Notes: generated from the sequence alone by a model not told the origin. Counted from the first letter of the stretch, positions 6,859-17,689 are shown. The stretch is 64,000 nt of DNA from Kibdelosporangium philippinense (GCF_021390435.2 NZ_JAJVCN010000002.1:930001-994000); one strand, 5' to 3'. A program made the numbers and translations.

Positions 6859-7688
6859 CGGATCAGTTCGACCAGGAGCCCGTCGCCCCCACTGGGGACG
6901 ACGGGCTCCTGCGTATACGCCTGGACATTTCCTACGACGGCACGGATTTCTCTGGCTGGGCCCGTCAACCCGAACGCCGCACGGTATGTGGCGTCCTGGA
7001 AGACACTCTCGCCCAAGTTTTGCGGCTGCCTGAAGTCCGTCTGACGGTCGCAGGCCGCACGGATGCTGGCGTGCACGCGACGGGCCAAGTGGCCCATGTG
7101 GACCTGCCTGCGGTCCCCGAGGCGTACCGCCTGAACCGCGCTTTGCCCGGTGATATCAGGATTCTGGGCGTTTCCGAGGTCACAAAGGACTTCGACGCAC
7201 GCTTTTCCGCGCTGCGCAGGCATTACACGTACCGCGTATCCGACGCCGTCGTGGAACCCTTGCAGCGCAACCACATCGTGGCCTGGCCGCGCCCGCTTGA
7301 CGTATCCCTGATCAACGCGGCAGCCCAGACCCTGCTGGGAACACACAACTTCGTGGCCTTCTGCAAACGCAGGGAAGGTGCTACCACGATCCGCGAACTC
7401 CAGCGCCTCGATTGGCACCGATCCGAAGGCATCCTGGTCGCCGAGGTCTCAGCCGACGCCTTCTGCCACTCGATGGTCCGCAGCCTCGTCGGCGCCCTTC
7501 TGGCTGTGGGAGAAGGAAAGCGCCCGATCGACTGGCCCGCGCGCCTGCTGACCGCTGAGGCCCGTTCCAGCGAAGTCACCGTCGCCCCAGCCCATGGCCT
7601 AGTCCTGACCAAAGTGGACTACCCGGCGCCCGAAGACCTCGCGGCACGAGCAGCCGAAACTCGAAACATCCGCACTATGGCCTCGTGA
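6855..7688 (+). CDS. truA: tRNA pseudouridine synthase A (non-canonical start)
   Basis: Makes pseudouridine at positions 38-40 of tRNA anticodon stems. The catalytic Asp lies in AGRTDAGVHATG, and the N-terminal LDISYDGTDFSGWARQP is conserved. No in-frame ATG, GTG or TTG lies between the upstream stop (6810-6812) and a TTG at 7020, and starting at 7020 would remove the conserved N-terminus. The annotated start is therefore the CTG at 6855, which overlaps the rplQ stop (CTGA). CTGs at 6909 or 6921 would place the start after the hairpin at 6874-6910. The stop lies inside a 48-bp palindrome. The function is secure; the start is not. Confidence 0.85.
   Translation: MTDQFDQEPVAPTGDDGLLRIRLDISYDGTDFSGWARQPERRTVCGVLEDTLAQVLRLPEVRLTVAGRTDAGVHATGQVAHVDLPAVPEAYRLNRALPGDIRILGVSEVTKDFDARFSALRRHYTYRVSDAVVEPLQRNHIVAWPRPLDVSLINAAAQTLLGTHNFVAFCKRREGATTIRELQRLDWHRSEGILVAEVSADAFCHSMVRSLVGALLAVGEGKRPIDWPARLLTAEARSSEVTVAPAHGLVLTKVDYPAPEDLAARAAETRNIRTMAS
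6874..6910 (+). terminator. Strong stem-loop between rplQ and the truA core
   Basis: AGGAGCCCGTCG (6874-6885) pairs perfectly over 12 bp with CGACGGGCTCCT (6899-6910), and the loop itself contains CCCC and GGGG that can extend the stem. There is no T tract. It starts 15 bases after the rplQ stop, where a terminator for the ribosomal operon would be expected, yet it lies inside the frame that leads into truA. Confidence 0.7.
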
Positions 7689-7728
7689 GTGGTTATTCGT
7701 GTTAGAACACGAATAACCACTCACGAGG
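7681..7728. repeat. 48-bp palindromic element, copy 1 (truA / subtilase)
   Basis: The left arm CCTCGTGAGTGGTTA and right arm TAACCACTCACGAGG flank a GTTAGAAC centre. In this copy the five inner bases on each side are also complementary (TTCGT with ACGAA), so the stem is almost perfect. It lies between convergent genes, and the TGA in its left arm ends truA. It could serve as a bidirectional terminator. Four more copies are at 18110, 25188, 56095 and 63697. Confidence 0.92.
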
Positions 7729-7780
7729 AAGGACGCTCCTGTGCAGGGTGGGAGCCTCCCCGGCTACGCGGGATCCTTCG

Positions 7781-8962
7781 TTACTGCTGGACGAACAGCA
7801 GGCGGTTCGGGGAGCCCGTGCCCGCGTTGGTGATCACGTTCGGGGTCGAACGCGAGATCAGCGTGCTCTGCACCTGTGCCGGGGTGGCGGTGGGTGCGGT
7901 GGACAGGTACAGCGCGGCCGCGCCTGCGACGTGCGGGGTTGCCATCGAGGTGCCGCTGATGTTGTTTGTCGCCGTGTTGCTGCCGATCCACGACGACACG
8001 ATGCTCTGGCCTGGCGCGAACAGGTCGGTGCAGTTACCGATGTTCGAGAAGGAGGCGCGGGCGTCGGTGTTCGTCGAGGCGTTCACCGTGATCGCTTCGG
8101 TGACCCGGGCCGGGGAGAAGCTGCACGCGTTGGCGCCGTCGGAGTTGCCGGACGCGATCGCGTAGGTGACGCCTGCCGCGATCGAACGGCGCACTGCCGC
8201 GTCGATCGAGGTGTTGGCGCCGCCACCGAGGCTCATGTTGGCAACGGCTGGCTTGCGGTGGTTCGCGGTCACCCAGTCGACACCCGCGACGACCTGTGCG
8301 GTCGTGCCGGAGCCGGAGCAGCTGAGCACGCGGACGGCGTAGAGCTGGACGCCCTTGGCCACACCGTATTGCGAGCCACCAACGGTTCCGGCGACGTGCG
8401 TGCCGTGGCCGTGGCAGTCGTTGGCGGTGCCGCCCGAGGTGATCGCGTCGAAACCGGTGCGGGCACGGCCACCGAAGGTGCTGTGCGTCAACAGGATTCC
8501 GGTGTCGATGATGTACGCGTTCACATTGGACGCTGTGTTCGGGTACGTGTATGCGTTGTTCAGCGGCAGGTTGCGCTGGTCGATCCGGTCGAGGCCCCAC
8601 GACGGCGGGTTCTGCTGTGTCGCGGTGATCCTCATCATCTGGTCTGCCTGCACGTAGTCGACCGCTGGGTCCGCGGCGAGACGACGTGCTTGCTGCGCGG
8701 TCATGTCCGCGGCGAAACCGTTCAGTGCGGCTTTGTAGGTGAACTTGACCGTTCCGCCGTACTTCTGGGTCAACGACGCGGCGTTCGCCGGCGTGTTCTT
8801 CAGTGCGACGATGTATGAATTCGGCACCACGTCAGCCGCGTTGACGTCGAGGATTGTGCCTTCAGCGGCGTGCGCAGGCGTGGCCAGTCCGATTGTCGCG
8901 GCGAACAGCACCGCCGCGATTCCGGCTGTGCCCGTCATACGGGCAGCCTTCATTACTCGCAT
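7781..8962 (-). CDS. Secreted subtilisin-like serine protease (S8)
   Basis: A 393-residue extracellular endopeptidase. An N-terminal signal peptide ends near THAHA-type AAR residues (GLATPAHAAEG), then an I9 propeptide (VPNSYIVALKNTP to ADPAVDYVQADQ) and the catalytic domain. The triad is visible: Asp in AYIIDTGILLTH, His in CHGHGTHVAGTVGG, Ser in SGTSMATPHVAGAA. The gene is a close paralogue of the next one (9176-10726) but lacks its C-terminal P domain. The ATG at 8962 has an in-frame ATG three codons later. The palindrome at 7681 lies about 50 bp past the stop. Confidence 0.93.
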   Translation of the reverse strand: MRVMKAARMTGTAGIAAVLFAATIGLATPAHAAEGTILDVNAADVVPNSYIVALKNTPANAASLTQKYGGTVKFTYKAALNGFAADMTAQQARRLAADPAVDYVQADQMMRITATQQNPPSWGLDRIDQRNLPLNNAYTYPNTASNVNAYIIDTGILLTHSTFGGRARTGFDAITSGGTANDCHGHGTHVAGTVGGSQYGVAKGVQLYAVRVLSCSGSGTTAQVVAGVDWVTANHRKPAVANMSLGGGANTSIDAAVRRSIAAGVTYAIASGNSDGANACSFSPARVTEAITVNASTNTDARASFSNIGNCTDLFAPGQSIVSSWIGSNTATNNISGTSMATPHVAGAAALYLSTAPTATPAQVQSTLISRSTPNVITNAGTGSPNRLLFVQQ

Positions 8963-9122
8963 CCTCTGGTCTCCTTCTAGCAGGGCGTCCGCGCCGGTGG
9001 AAAGCGGAACGGACGGTTTGGAAGGAACGAACTACACATTTGTCGGCTACCAGTGCATTACGCAAGAGAACAACGTAACTTCGGTGAGTCACGTATCGCC
9101 AGAAAGAACTTCTGGGAATGAA

Positions 9123-9164
9123 TTGGACTGTTCGGCGCAACGTGAATTACGCCGAACAGTCCAA
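9123..9164 (-). terminator. Terminator hairpin downstream of the P-domain subtilase
   Basis: A perfect 15-bp inverted repeat, TTGGACTGTTCGGCG (9123-9137) with CGCCGAACAGTCCAA (9150-9164), around a 12-nt loop. It lies 11 bases past the stop of the 9176-10726 gene on the minus strand and before the start of the next protease. Confidence 0.8.
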
Positions 9165-9175
9165 CTGTCTGGCTG

Positions 9176-10726
<1,551 letters not shown>

Positions 10727-10869
10727 CCTGAGATCTCCTTCGTGCAGGGCGTGCACGGCCTGTGACGACACCAGGCCGTACACGACGGGAAGGACGGATC
10801 AACAGACTGAGCTGTCACCGGGTGATAACACAAGGTCACATCGGGGGTTTACATATTCCCAGAAAGATG

Positions 10870-11598
10870 TCAGTCTCCGCGCCTAATGGGGCCAAGGATC
10901 TGTTGTTCGCGCTGTGTGGTGAACAATCTCAATGGCCGCCAGAGGTTCGCGTTGAAGGCCACGACCTGGTCATCTTGCAGCGACGTGAGCTGATTGATCA
11001 AGTGCGCGGGCAGTCGCCAAATGCGCTGCGCGAGTTGTGCTTGGCCCGCTGGAAGTCGTTGCATAAGCACAAGATCAGCCGCGTTCGCGGTGGCGCCAGC
11101 CTGCGGGTGCAAATACGGCAAAACGTAAATTGTGGTCTGCCATGGCGTTCTCGGCGGGAACAGTTCCTGCGGCGTCGGTCCACCGTCGTGCACAACGAGT
11201 AGCGGGCCGTCCTCGCTCGGCCGGGGCAGTTCGACCGGGCTGAGCCTGCGGATCTGCGCCAGCGGAACCGGCCGCCCATCCGGTCCGGTGCCCGCAGCCT
11301 TCACGAGCACCTGCCACTTCGTCGGACGCCCGGTCGCGACCACCACCCACGCGCCGACGGCCATCGCGCGCAACGCCGTCTGCAGCGCCAGATACATCCC
11401 GCCGACCAGCACGATCCTGGTCGGTGCCGGGCGCAGCGCGGACACGATCAGCGGCTCGCCGCCCATGCCCATCCCGAGCACCATGCCGCCGCGATCGCCG
11501 GAAAGGCTGACGTGGTCGAGCATTTCCGGCGAGACCGTGAACTCGGGCGCGACGCCCTTGTTGAGCCCCTGCGCGTCCACCAACCTGGAACTGCTCAC
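10870..11598 (-). CDS. Unknown protein translationally coupled to eccE
   Basis: A 242-residue protein whose GTG start overlaps the eccE stop (GTGTGAG), so its translation is probably coupled. No known domain is recognised. It begins MSSSRLVDAQGLNKGVAPEF, contains GDRGGMVLGMGMGGEPLIVS, the alternating hydrophobic stretch PTRIVLVGGMYLALQTALRA and several short basic stretches, and it has no signal peptide. The layout suggests a cytosolic or membrane-peripheral partner of the T7SS, perhaps nucleotide-binding-like, but this is only from its position. It lies after eccE and before the two proteases. Confidence 0.7.
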   Translation of the reverse strand: MSSSRLVDAQGLNKGVAPEFTVSPEMLDHVSLSGDRGGMVLGMGMGGEPLIVSALRPAPTRIVLVGGMYLALQTALRAMAVGAWVVVATGRPTKWQVLVKAAGTGPDGRPVPLAQIRRLSPVELPRPSEDGPLLVVHDGGPTPQELFPPRTPWQTTIYVLPYLHPQAGATANAADLVLMQRLPAGQAQLAQRIWRLPAHLINQLTSLQDDQVVAFNANLWRPLRLFTTQREQQILGPIRRGD

Positions 11599-13061
11599 AC
11601 CGCACCTCCCAGTGGCAACGTGGCGGCGAGGCCAGCGACCTGCAGGCCACGCAACGGGGTCAGGGTGATCCCGAGCTTGTCGGAGATCTCCTCGAGCTTG
11701 CCGTCGGCGGCGTCGAGTTCGCCGGGCGTCCGCGCGCTGACGCGCACAAGACCGCGCACACCGATCTGGTTGTCTTCTGCGCCAGGCGAAAGCGACAACG
11801 CGATGGTCGACGACAACGCCCGCACACCGGTCAGCGCGTTCAAGCTCGTCGCGGTTTTGCCGTTGGGCCAGCCGGTGATCGAGTAGCTCGCGTGGCCGAC
11901 ACCGGCCGCGGTCACTCCCGTCCACTTCTCCTGCAAGCTCACGCGGGTGTTCGTCCCGGCGACCGCGGTGAGTTCGGCTGACGTGATGCCTGCCTTGAGC
12001 AACTCGTCGGGATCGAGCGGACGCGTTGGCACGCCACGTGATTCGAGCGCGCTGCGGACACGAGAAAGCGCGCCGATCAGTGCGCGATGCGAACCGACAA
12101 CACCGCCGCCACGCTCACGAACCGCTGCGGGACAACGACTTGGGTCAAGGCGTACGGCCACCCACGTGGTGCGTCGCGCGGCTGCGGGCAACGGCCCGAG
12201 CACTTCGAGATACGCGCTGAGCGCGGGCGAGTTGGGCGGCAGCGACGTGCTTCCCGGGTAACAGTGCCAGATCACCTGAATCGCGTCCAACACAACACCA
12301 CGGTCTTCCAGGCACGGCGCCAGCGCGCCGAGCGGCAGGCTTGGCAGCGCGTCGGCCTGCGTGACCAAGCTCGGCGTGGGATCGACAAGCAGCACAGCGG
12401 TCCACGAGCCGTCGTGCCACGCCAAACCCAGCGGGTTGCCCTCGTGATCCTGCGCGTGTGCGACAACGAGGTCAGGCGCGGCCAACCGCAGCAACGCGAC
12501 GCGCGCGTCCTCGGGGCCAGTGACCGCGGCCGCGCTGTCCGCGGCGACCTGTTCCATCGAGATCGGGGCTGAGGGCTTCGTCACTCTGCCGTGCGACCGG
12601 AACGTGTAGCGAGTGGTCAAGCTCACCCACTGCGGGAACCAGCGGCCACGCCAGCGGATGAACGCGAACAGCAGCGCGACCACGAGAACACAGATCGACA
12701 CGTACAGCAGGCTCGTGTTGATCGCCAGCAAGATCAGGCCGATCGCCAGGCCGAGCTCGACAACGACGAGGTTGGTCACCGGCAGCGCGCCGAGGCTCGC
12801 GCCGGTCTGCCTTCTGCGTGCCGAGATCGGGATCTTGGGCGCACTCGGCTGCTGCTGCGGCATCGGCCCGGTGCCACCCGGCGGCGTACCGCCCGGCGGA
12901 CGCTGACCCGGCGGCGGACCGGGTGGACCGGGTGGGCGCCCACCAGGAGGCCTTCCGCCCGGCGGCGGCCCTCCCGGCGGCATTCCGCCGGGTGGCCCAC
13001 CGCCTGGTGGACGTCCCCCCGGCGGTGGTCCGCCATGGCGTGGTGGCGTGGTCACCGACAT
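11595..13061 (-). CDS. eccE: Type VII secretion protein EccE
   Basis: EccE lies at the outer edge of the ESX inner-membrane core complex. The 488-residue protein has a long Gly/Pro-rich N-terminal tail (PPGGRPPGG repeats, residues 1-75), then two adjacent membrane spans around residues 100-145 (VELGLAIGLILLAINTSLLY and VCVLVVALLFAF), followed by a soluble domain. That layout and the sequence around RWFPQWVSLTTRY fit the EccE family. M. tuberculosis ESX-4 lacks EccE, so its presence means this ESX-4-type system may be fully equipped. It is divergent from eccB (127 bp between starts). Confidence 0.85.
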   Translation of the reverse strand: MSVTTPPRHGGPPPGGRPPGGGPPGGMPPGGPPPGGRPPGGRPPGPPGPPPGQRPPGGTPPGGTGPMPQQQPSAPKIPISARRRQTGASLGALPVTNLVVVELGLAIGLILLAINTSLLYVSICVLVVALLFAFIRWRGRWFPQWVSLTTRYTFRSHGRVTKPSAPISMEQVAADSAAAVTGPEDARVALLRLAAPDLVVAHAQDHEGNPLGLAWHDGSWTAVLLVDPTPSLVTQADALPSLPLGALAPCLEDRGVVLDAIQVIWHCYPGSTSLPPNSPALSAYLEVLGPLPAAARRTTWVAVRLDPSRCPAAVRERGGGVVGSHRALIGALSRVRSALESRGVPTRPLDPDELLKAGITSAELTAVAGTNTRVSLQEKWTGVTAAGVGHASYSITGWPNGKTATSLNALTGVRALSSTIALSLSPGAEDNQIGVRGLVRVSARTPGELDAADGKLEEISDKLGITLTPLRGLQVAGLAATLPLGGAV

Positions 13062-13188
13062 CCCTATCCGTCTCTTCCCCTCGATGGCAGGCCTGGTCAG
13101 TGCCAGTTCACCGGAACTGCCAGTCCGCGCCTTCTGCTACGGCTATCCTGCGGAACCGTACCGCGACAGGGAGAGCTGCAGGCCGAGA

Positions 13189-14796
13189 ATGCCCTCAACA
13201 CCGACGACAAAGTCTCAGGTTCAGGCGTATCGCTTCGTGCTGCGAAGGATGCAGTCCGCGCTGGTCCGGAAGGACGCAGTGATGCTGCACGACCCGATGC
13301 GCACGCACTCGCGTGCGACCGCCGTCGGGTTCATCCTCGGCGCGATCGGTGTGCTCGGGTTCGTGATCGTGGGCCTGCTCGCGCCCAAACCGGCGCTGCC
13401 GGAAGCGGGGATCATCATCGCCCAGCCGTCCGGCACGGTGTACGTGGTCTCCGGCAACCCGAAGACCCTGACGCCGACGTTCAACCTGGCGTCGGCGCGC
13501 CTGCTGATGCTGGCCCAGCAGAACCAGGGCCAGAACAACGGCGGCGCGGGCGGCGGTGAGACCGATGTGGACACCCCGGCGACGCCGCCGGAGAACCCAC
13601 GGGTGGTCGCGGACAAGGACCTCAAGGACATCCCGAAGCGCCAGCTGACCGGGATCCTGAACGGACCGCAGCTGCTACCCGCCGACGACCAGCGGATCTC
13701 GGACAACTGGGCGGTGTGCGACCGGATCGTGATCGACCCGTCGTTGCCGGAAGCCAACCAGGCGACCGGCATCCAGACGACGGTGCTCGCTGGCGTGAGC
13801 GACCTGAACAGGGAGCTGCAGCCAGGCGAATCGCTGCTGGTGCAGGCGGAGAACAGGAAGACCTACCTGGTCTACCGGACGCCGAGCAACGTCAACGAGC
13901 GCAACTCCAACGCGGTCCGCGCCGAGGTCGACGTGACGAAGGCGTCGGTGCGCCAGGCGCTCAACCTCGAAGGCACCGACATCCGCCGGATCAGCACGGG
14001 CATGCTGAACGCGATCCCCGAGGTGAAGGCGCTGGCCGCGCCCGTGATCTCCGGCAGCGGAACGTCCAACCTCGGTGTGCCGGTCGGCGCGGTGTTCACG
14101 GTGCAGAACGCCAACACCCGCGACTACTACGTCCAGTACAGCGACGGCATCGAGCGGATCAAGTCGGTGACGGCCGACCTGATCCGGTACGAGAAGTCGG
14201 CCGGTGGCGCGAACCTCCAGCAGGTCTCGCCGGACCAGATCGGCACGCAGACGATCCAGAACCGGATCGACGACAACCTGGCCCCGGACACCCCACCGGA
14301 CGTGCTGAAAGCGCAGGCCGCGGGCAACTCGGTCGCCTGCCTCGGCTGGAACCTGCAGGGCACGGGCGACGCGCGCGACGGCCACACGTCGCTGCACATC
14401 AGCGGCGAACTGCCGACGCCGAAGGACACGTCGGGCGCCCGGATGCAGCCGCTGAAGATCTCGACCCCGGGTGCGGACGGCCAGCGGCTGGACGGATTCT
14501 TCATGCCGCCGGGCCGGGCCGCTGTGGTCAGGGGTTCGGCGTCCAAAGCGGACTTCGACCGTGGCCCGATCTACCTGATCTCGGACCGTGGCGTGAAGTA
14601 CGGCATCCCGGACACGAGGACAGCGGGTGCGCTCGGTCTCGACAAGCAAAGCCCGGCGCCGGACGCGATTGTGCGGCTGTTGCCTGATGGGGCGTCGTTG
14701 TCGGCGAAGGACGTGAACCGGAGCTTCGACACGGTGCCACTGGATCCGAGCGCGGGCACGGTGGACACACCACCCGCGCAGGGCGGTGGCAGCTAG
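13189..14796 (+). CDS. eccB: Type VII secretion protein EccB
   Basis: EccB is the periplasmic-facing component of the ESX membrane complex. The 535-residue protein opens with the short cytosolic helix MPSTPTTKSQVQAYRFVLRR, has one membrane span at about residues 45-68 (VGFILGAIGVLGFVIVGLL), and a large periplasmic domain with the conserved pattern IAQPSGTVYVV, followed by repeated domains. The ATG at 13189 begins the family's conserved N-terminus; upstream in-frame starts add no conserved sequence. Its stop shares bases with the stop of the convergent gene at 14793. Confidence 0.9.
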   Translation: MPSTPTTKSQVQAYRFVLRRMQSALVRKDAVMLHDPMRTHSRATAVGFILGAIGVLGFVIVGLLAPKPALPEAGIIIAQPSGTVYVVSGNPKTLTPTFNLASARLLMLAQQNQGQNNGGAGGGETDVDTPATPPENPRVVADKDLKDIPKRQLTGILNGPQLLPADDQRISDNWAVCDRIVIDPSLPEANQATGIQTTVLAGVSDLNRELQPGESLLVQAENRKTYLVYRTPSNVNERNSNAVRAEVDVTKASVRQALNLEGTDIRRISTGMLNAIPEVKALAAPVISGSGTSNLGVPVGAVFTVQNANTRDYYVQYSDGIERIKSVTADLIRYEKSAGGANLQQVSPDQIGTQTIQNRIDDNLAPDTPPDVLKAQAAGNSVACLGWNLQGTGDARDGHTSLHISGELPTPKDTSGARMQPLKISTPGADGQRLDGFFMPPGRAAVVRGSASKADFDRGPIYLISDRGVKYGIPDTRTAGALGLDKQSPAPDAIVRLLPDGASLSAKDVNRSFDTVPLDPSAGTVDTPPAQGGGS

Positions 14797-17078
14797 TTCT
14801 TCTTGAGTCCCCGGAAGTGCCCTGTCACGGTCACCTCAGTATCTGTGTCCTTGAGTGTGACCTGGCAGGTCTTGGTGCCATCGGTGCGGCAGCCACCAGT
14901 GCCCCCATATTTGTCGAAGTGGCTGGTGTAGCCATCACGTTTGGGGGCGTCCTCGGTCGCGACCAGGTCGAATGAGTCGCCGGGTTTGCCGGTGACGACG
15001 ATCGAGGTCGAGGCCCTGCCGGCAGTCACGCACTTGCTTCCATTGGACACAGAGATGGTGCCATCCGCGTCGTAGATCTTGGTGCAGGTGATGGTCAGCT
15101 TGATCGGCTTGCGTTTCCAGGTGGTCTGCACTGTGGTCACGTTGGCCGAAGCCTTGACCTTGCAAGGCTGAACGGCGCCTGTGCACGCGCCACCCCATTT
15201 GTCGAAAGCGTGCCGGTCGGGGTCGGCGGCCCGGGCGCTCAGCGAGATTTCGGTGTTGCGCGGGACCTGGACCTCACACGTACTCGGGCACGTGATCCCG
15301 CTGCCTTCCACGATGCCGTCGGCGTTCTGCGTGACTCTGACGGTGACCGGATCCGCGGCCGTGCCGAAGGTGTAGCCGATGTTCAGCCGGTCGCCGGTCA
15401 GGACGAACTCGCAACTGGTTGTGCTGCCAGGACAGTTCTGCCACGAGCCGTGCGTGCGGCCTTGGCTGGGTGTCGCGACGAGTTTGATGCCGGTGTCCGG
15501 TGGGAGATCGACCTCGCACGTGCCAGGGCAATCAATGCCGTTTCCGGTGATTTTACCGCCGTCGGGCGTTCGCACCCTGACCTTGTACGTCGGGGTCGCG
15601 GAAACCGTGACGGGCACCGATGTCGCGACTTCCTCAGTGCCGATCCGGGCTTTCACAGCGACTTGGTAGGTGTTCGCCGCGGCCCATTTGTGCGATGTGG
15701 TGGCGCCATCGCCGGATGCGCCGTCGCCGAACATCCACTGAGCCTCGGTGGGTTGGTCGCCGCTGAGGCTCTGCACCCGCAGTTCGATCGGCTGGCCGAC
15801 GATCGGGCTGACATCGCTCATGCTGATCTTGAGCTGTGACTTGGGTTTGTCGGCGCCTGTTCGCTGGCCGGGTTGGTCGGTCTGCCGGGACGGCGTCGGT
15901 TTGTCGGTGCCGGGTTTGGCAGTGGCGGGTTTGGTCGGCTGCTGCGTTCCTGGGCCGCCGGTGACCGGCGTGGTCACGCCTCTGGCCGGGTTCTTGGGAT
16001 CGTACTTGGCGGTCGGCGTGACGGTGCCGTCCAGCTGGATGACGCCGGCTTTCTCGGACATCAGGTCGTTGTAGAAGACGACACTGTCCTTCGTGAGCAG
16101 CTGGAACGTGCTGCCGGTGTCGAGGACCTTCGGTTTGGCGAGCACCGCGGACCGCTGCAGATCGATGATCCACACCTCGCCGGTGGCATAGTTCGGCACG
16201 AACAGCCGATTGTCACTTTCCACCGGCGCACCGAAATCGCTGTCTCCGGCAAGCGGAACCACCTTGGAACAATCGCTTTCCAGCAGATCGCACACGGTCA
16301 GCACACCGCGTTTGTGCACGACGTAAAGGCGTTCGTTGTGCGGTGAGCCGCTTGCGCGCAGCACATCATCCGGGCGGACATCGAGCTGGATCGTGTCGAC
16401 AACGGACGCGGTCGTGCTGCTGAGGCTGATGGCTCGCGCGCCCTTCCGGTCGATCACGACAGGATGCCCATTCGCTAGCGTGATCAGACTTTCGCCAGGC
16501 TCAGCGACATCATGCAATGACCGCTGACCGTCATGAACCCTGGCAACCTTGCCGGTGGCCGGATCAATCGACCAGAACACGCCCTCATCGTCGACGGCCG
16601 CGGTGCCAGCGGTGAGCTTGTCGGCGACCGAGATCATCTCGCCACGTCGTTGCAGCGTGCGAGGGTCGGTGTCGGCGAGAATGCCGCGCCGATTGTCCAC
16701 TGTGTACAGAGCGGTCCGGCCGGGGATGACCGTGAGATCCCTGGACGCGTCCGCGATCGGGGTTTCCGGCTGGCTCACGTCGAACGTCGCGCCGTCGATC
16801 CGCCGGATCGTGCCCGCGCTCCTGTCGACGGCGTAGGCAGTGGTGCCTTGCTGTACGACCGCCAGCGAGTTGCCGCTGGGCGCCACCTGAACCTGCGCCG
16901 AGACCTCGGCAGTCATCCCGTCGAGCAGCGTTACCTGACCGACCTTGCCGGACGCGAGCCACGCCGCACCGGACAGCAAACGCGTGTCCTGTGCGGGGCT
17001 GCCTTCGCCGAACAGCACGACGCCGGTGACCGCGAGTGCCGCGACCACCGCCAACCCCAAGCCCCTGATGTTGCGCAT
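14793..17078 (-). CDS. Membrane-anchored surface protein with beta-propeller, PKD and InlB-like repeats
   Basis: A 761-residue protein with one N-terminal membrane anchor (MRNIRGLGLAVVAALAVTGV). Residues about 30-370 contain short repeats of the kind seen in beta-propellers (TLLDGMTAEVS, VHDGQRSLHDV, VWIIDLQRSAVL). A Pro/Thr-rich linker (QQPTKPATAKPG) leads into a PKD-like domain at about 410-480 (WMFGDGASGD). Two or three InlB B-repeat-like units follow (about residues 500 and 590), each with a DCPGTCEV or TCPSTCEV core. The C-terminal part is Cys-rich. It probably faces the outside of the cell. It sits between eccB and the VOC gene in the T7SS region, but a role in secretion is only inferred. 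Confidence 0.78.
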   Translation of the reverse strand: MRNIRGLGLAVVAALAVTGVVLFGEGSPAQDTRLLSGAAWLASGKVGQVTLLDGMTAEVSAQVQVAPSGNSLAVVQQGTTAYAVDRSAGTIRRIDGATFDVSQPETPIADASRDLTVIPGRTALYTVDNRRGILADTDPRTLQRRGEMISVADKLTAGTAAVDDEGVFWSIDPATGKVARVHDGQRSLHDVAEPGESLITLANGHPVVIDRKGARAISLSSTTASVVDTIQLDVRPDDVLRASGSPHNERLYVVHKRGVLTVCDLLESDCSKVVPLAGDSDFGAPVESDNRLFVPNYATGEVWIIDLQRSAVLAKPKVLDTGSTFQLLTKDSVVFYNDLMSEKAGVIQLDGTVTPTAKYDPKNPARGVTTPVTGGPGTQQPTKPATAKPGTDKPTPSRQTDQPGQRTGADKPKSQLKISMSDVSPIVGQPIELRVQSLSGDQPTEAQWMFGDGASGDGATTSHKWAAANTYQVAVKARIGTEEVATSVPVTVSATPTYKVRVRTPDGGKITGNGIDCPGTCEVDLPPDTGIKLVATPSQGRTHGSWQNCPGSTTSCEFVLTGDRLNIGYTFGTAADPVTVRVTQNADGIVEGSGITCPSTCEVQVPRNTEISLSARAADPDRHAFDKWGGACTGAVQPCKVKASANVTTVQTTWKRKPIKLTITCTKIYDADGTISVSNGSKCVTAGRASTSIVVTGKPGDSFDLVATEDAPKRDGYTSHFDKYGGTGGCRTDGTKTCQVTLKDTDTEVTVTGHFRGLKKN

Positions 17079-17192
17079 CGCGGCGCATCGTCTGATGTGC
17101 GCTGATGGTCGGCCAGGGTGCGTGCACCTAGATGGGCCGGGAAAAGGTCCCGGTGTGCTCCTCGCATCGGATGCCAGGAGCACACCGAGTCA

Positions 17193-17654
17193 TTACGAGT
17201 CGCCCCGCCACCTGGCGATGTCTTCTTCGGTGACTTCCACTGGCCCCTCGGCTACCTGGGTGATCCTGATGTGGTTGCCGAACGGATCCCGCAAGGCGCA
17301 GTCGATTCCGTACGGCTGCTGAGTCGGCTTCTCGGTGAACTCCACGCCTTTCGCGCTGAGGGTGTCGTAGGTCTTCTGGCAGTCGTCGGTGTTGAGGATC
17401 GCGGCGACACCGAGCGCTCCCTTTGTCACCAGGTCCCGGACCTGGGCGGCGACTTCCTCGCTGAGACGTGGCGGCTTGGGGACTTCAAGCAGGATCTGGC
17501 GCTCCGGGTCGGACGGCAGGCTGATGGTGAGCCAGCGCATGAATCCCATGTCGACATCGGCGACGACCTGGAACCCCAGCTTGCCGACGTAGAAATCGAG
17601 AGCTTCGTCCTGGTCGAGGACAGGGACGGAATGGATGCTGATGCGGGTGAACAT
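17193..17654 (-). CDS. VOC-family (glyoxalase/bleomycin-resistance-like) protein
   Basis: A 153-residue protein with a vicinal-oxygen-chelate fold: VPVLDQDEALDFYVGKLGFQ at the start and FGNHIRITQV at the end, with a beta-alpha-beta repeat between. Such proteins bind a metal and act on diverse small molecules; the substrate cannot be read here. The gene lies 35 bp after the araC-like gene and is probably co-transcribed with it. Together they look like an insertion into the T7SS locus. Confidence 0.85.
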   Translation of the reverse strand: MFTRISIHSVPVLDQDEALDFYVGKLGFQVVADVDMGFMRWLTISLPSDPERQILLEVPKPPRLSEEVAAQVRDLVTKGALGVAAILNTDDCQKTYDTLSAKGVEFTEKPTQQPYGIDCALRDPFGNHIRITQVAEGPVEVTEEDIARWRGDS

Positions 17655-17689
17655 GCCGGGAACACTATGGCCGGCGAAGGCCCGTGCGC

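Noticed and set aside
7020..7688. truA starting at the TTG at 7020
   Set aside because: This would remove the conserved LDISYDGTDFSGW region needed for the fold.
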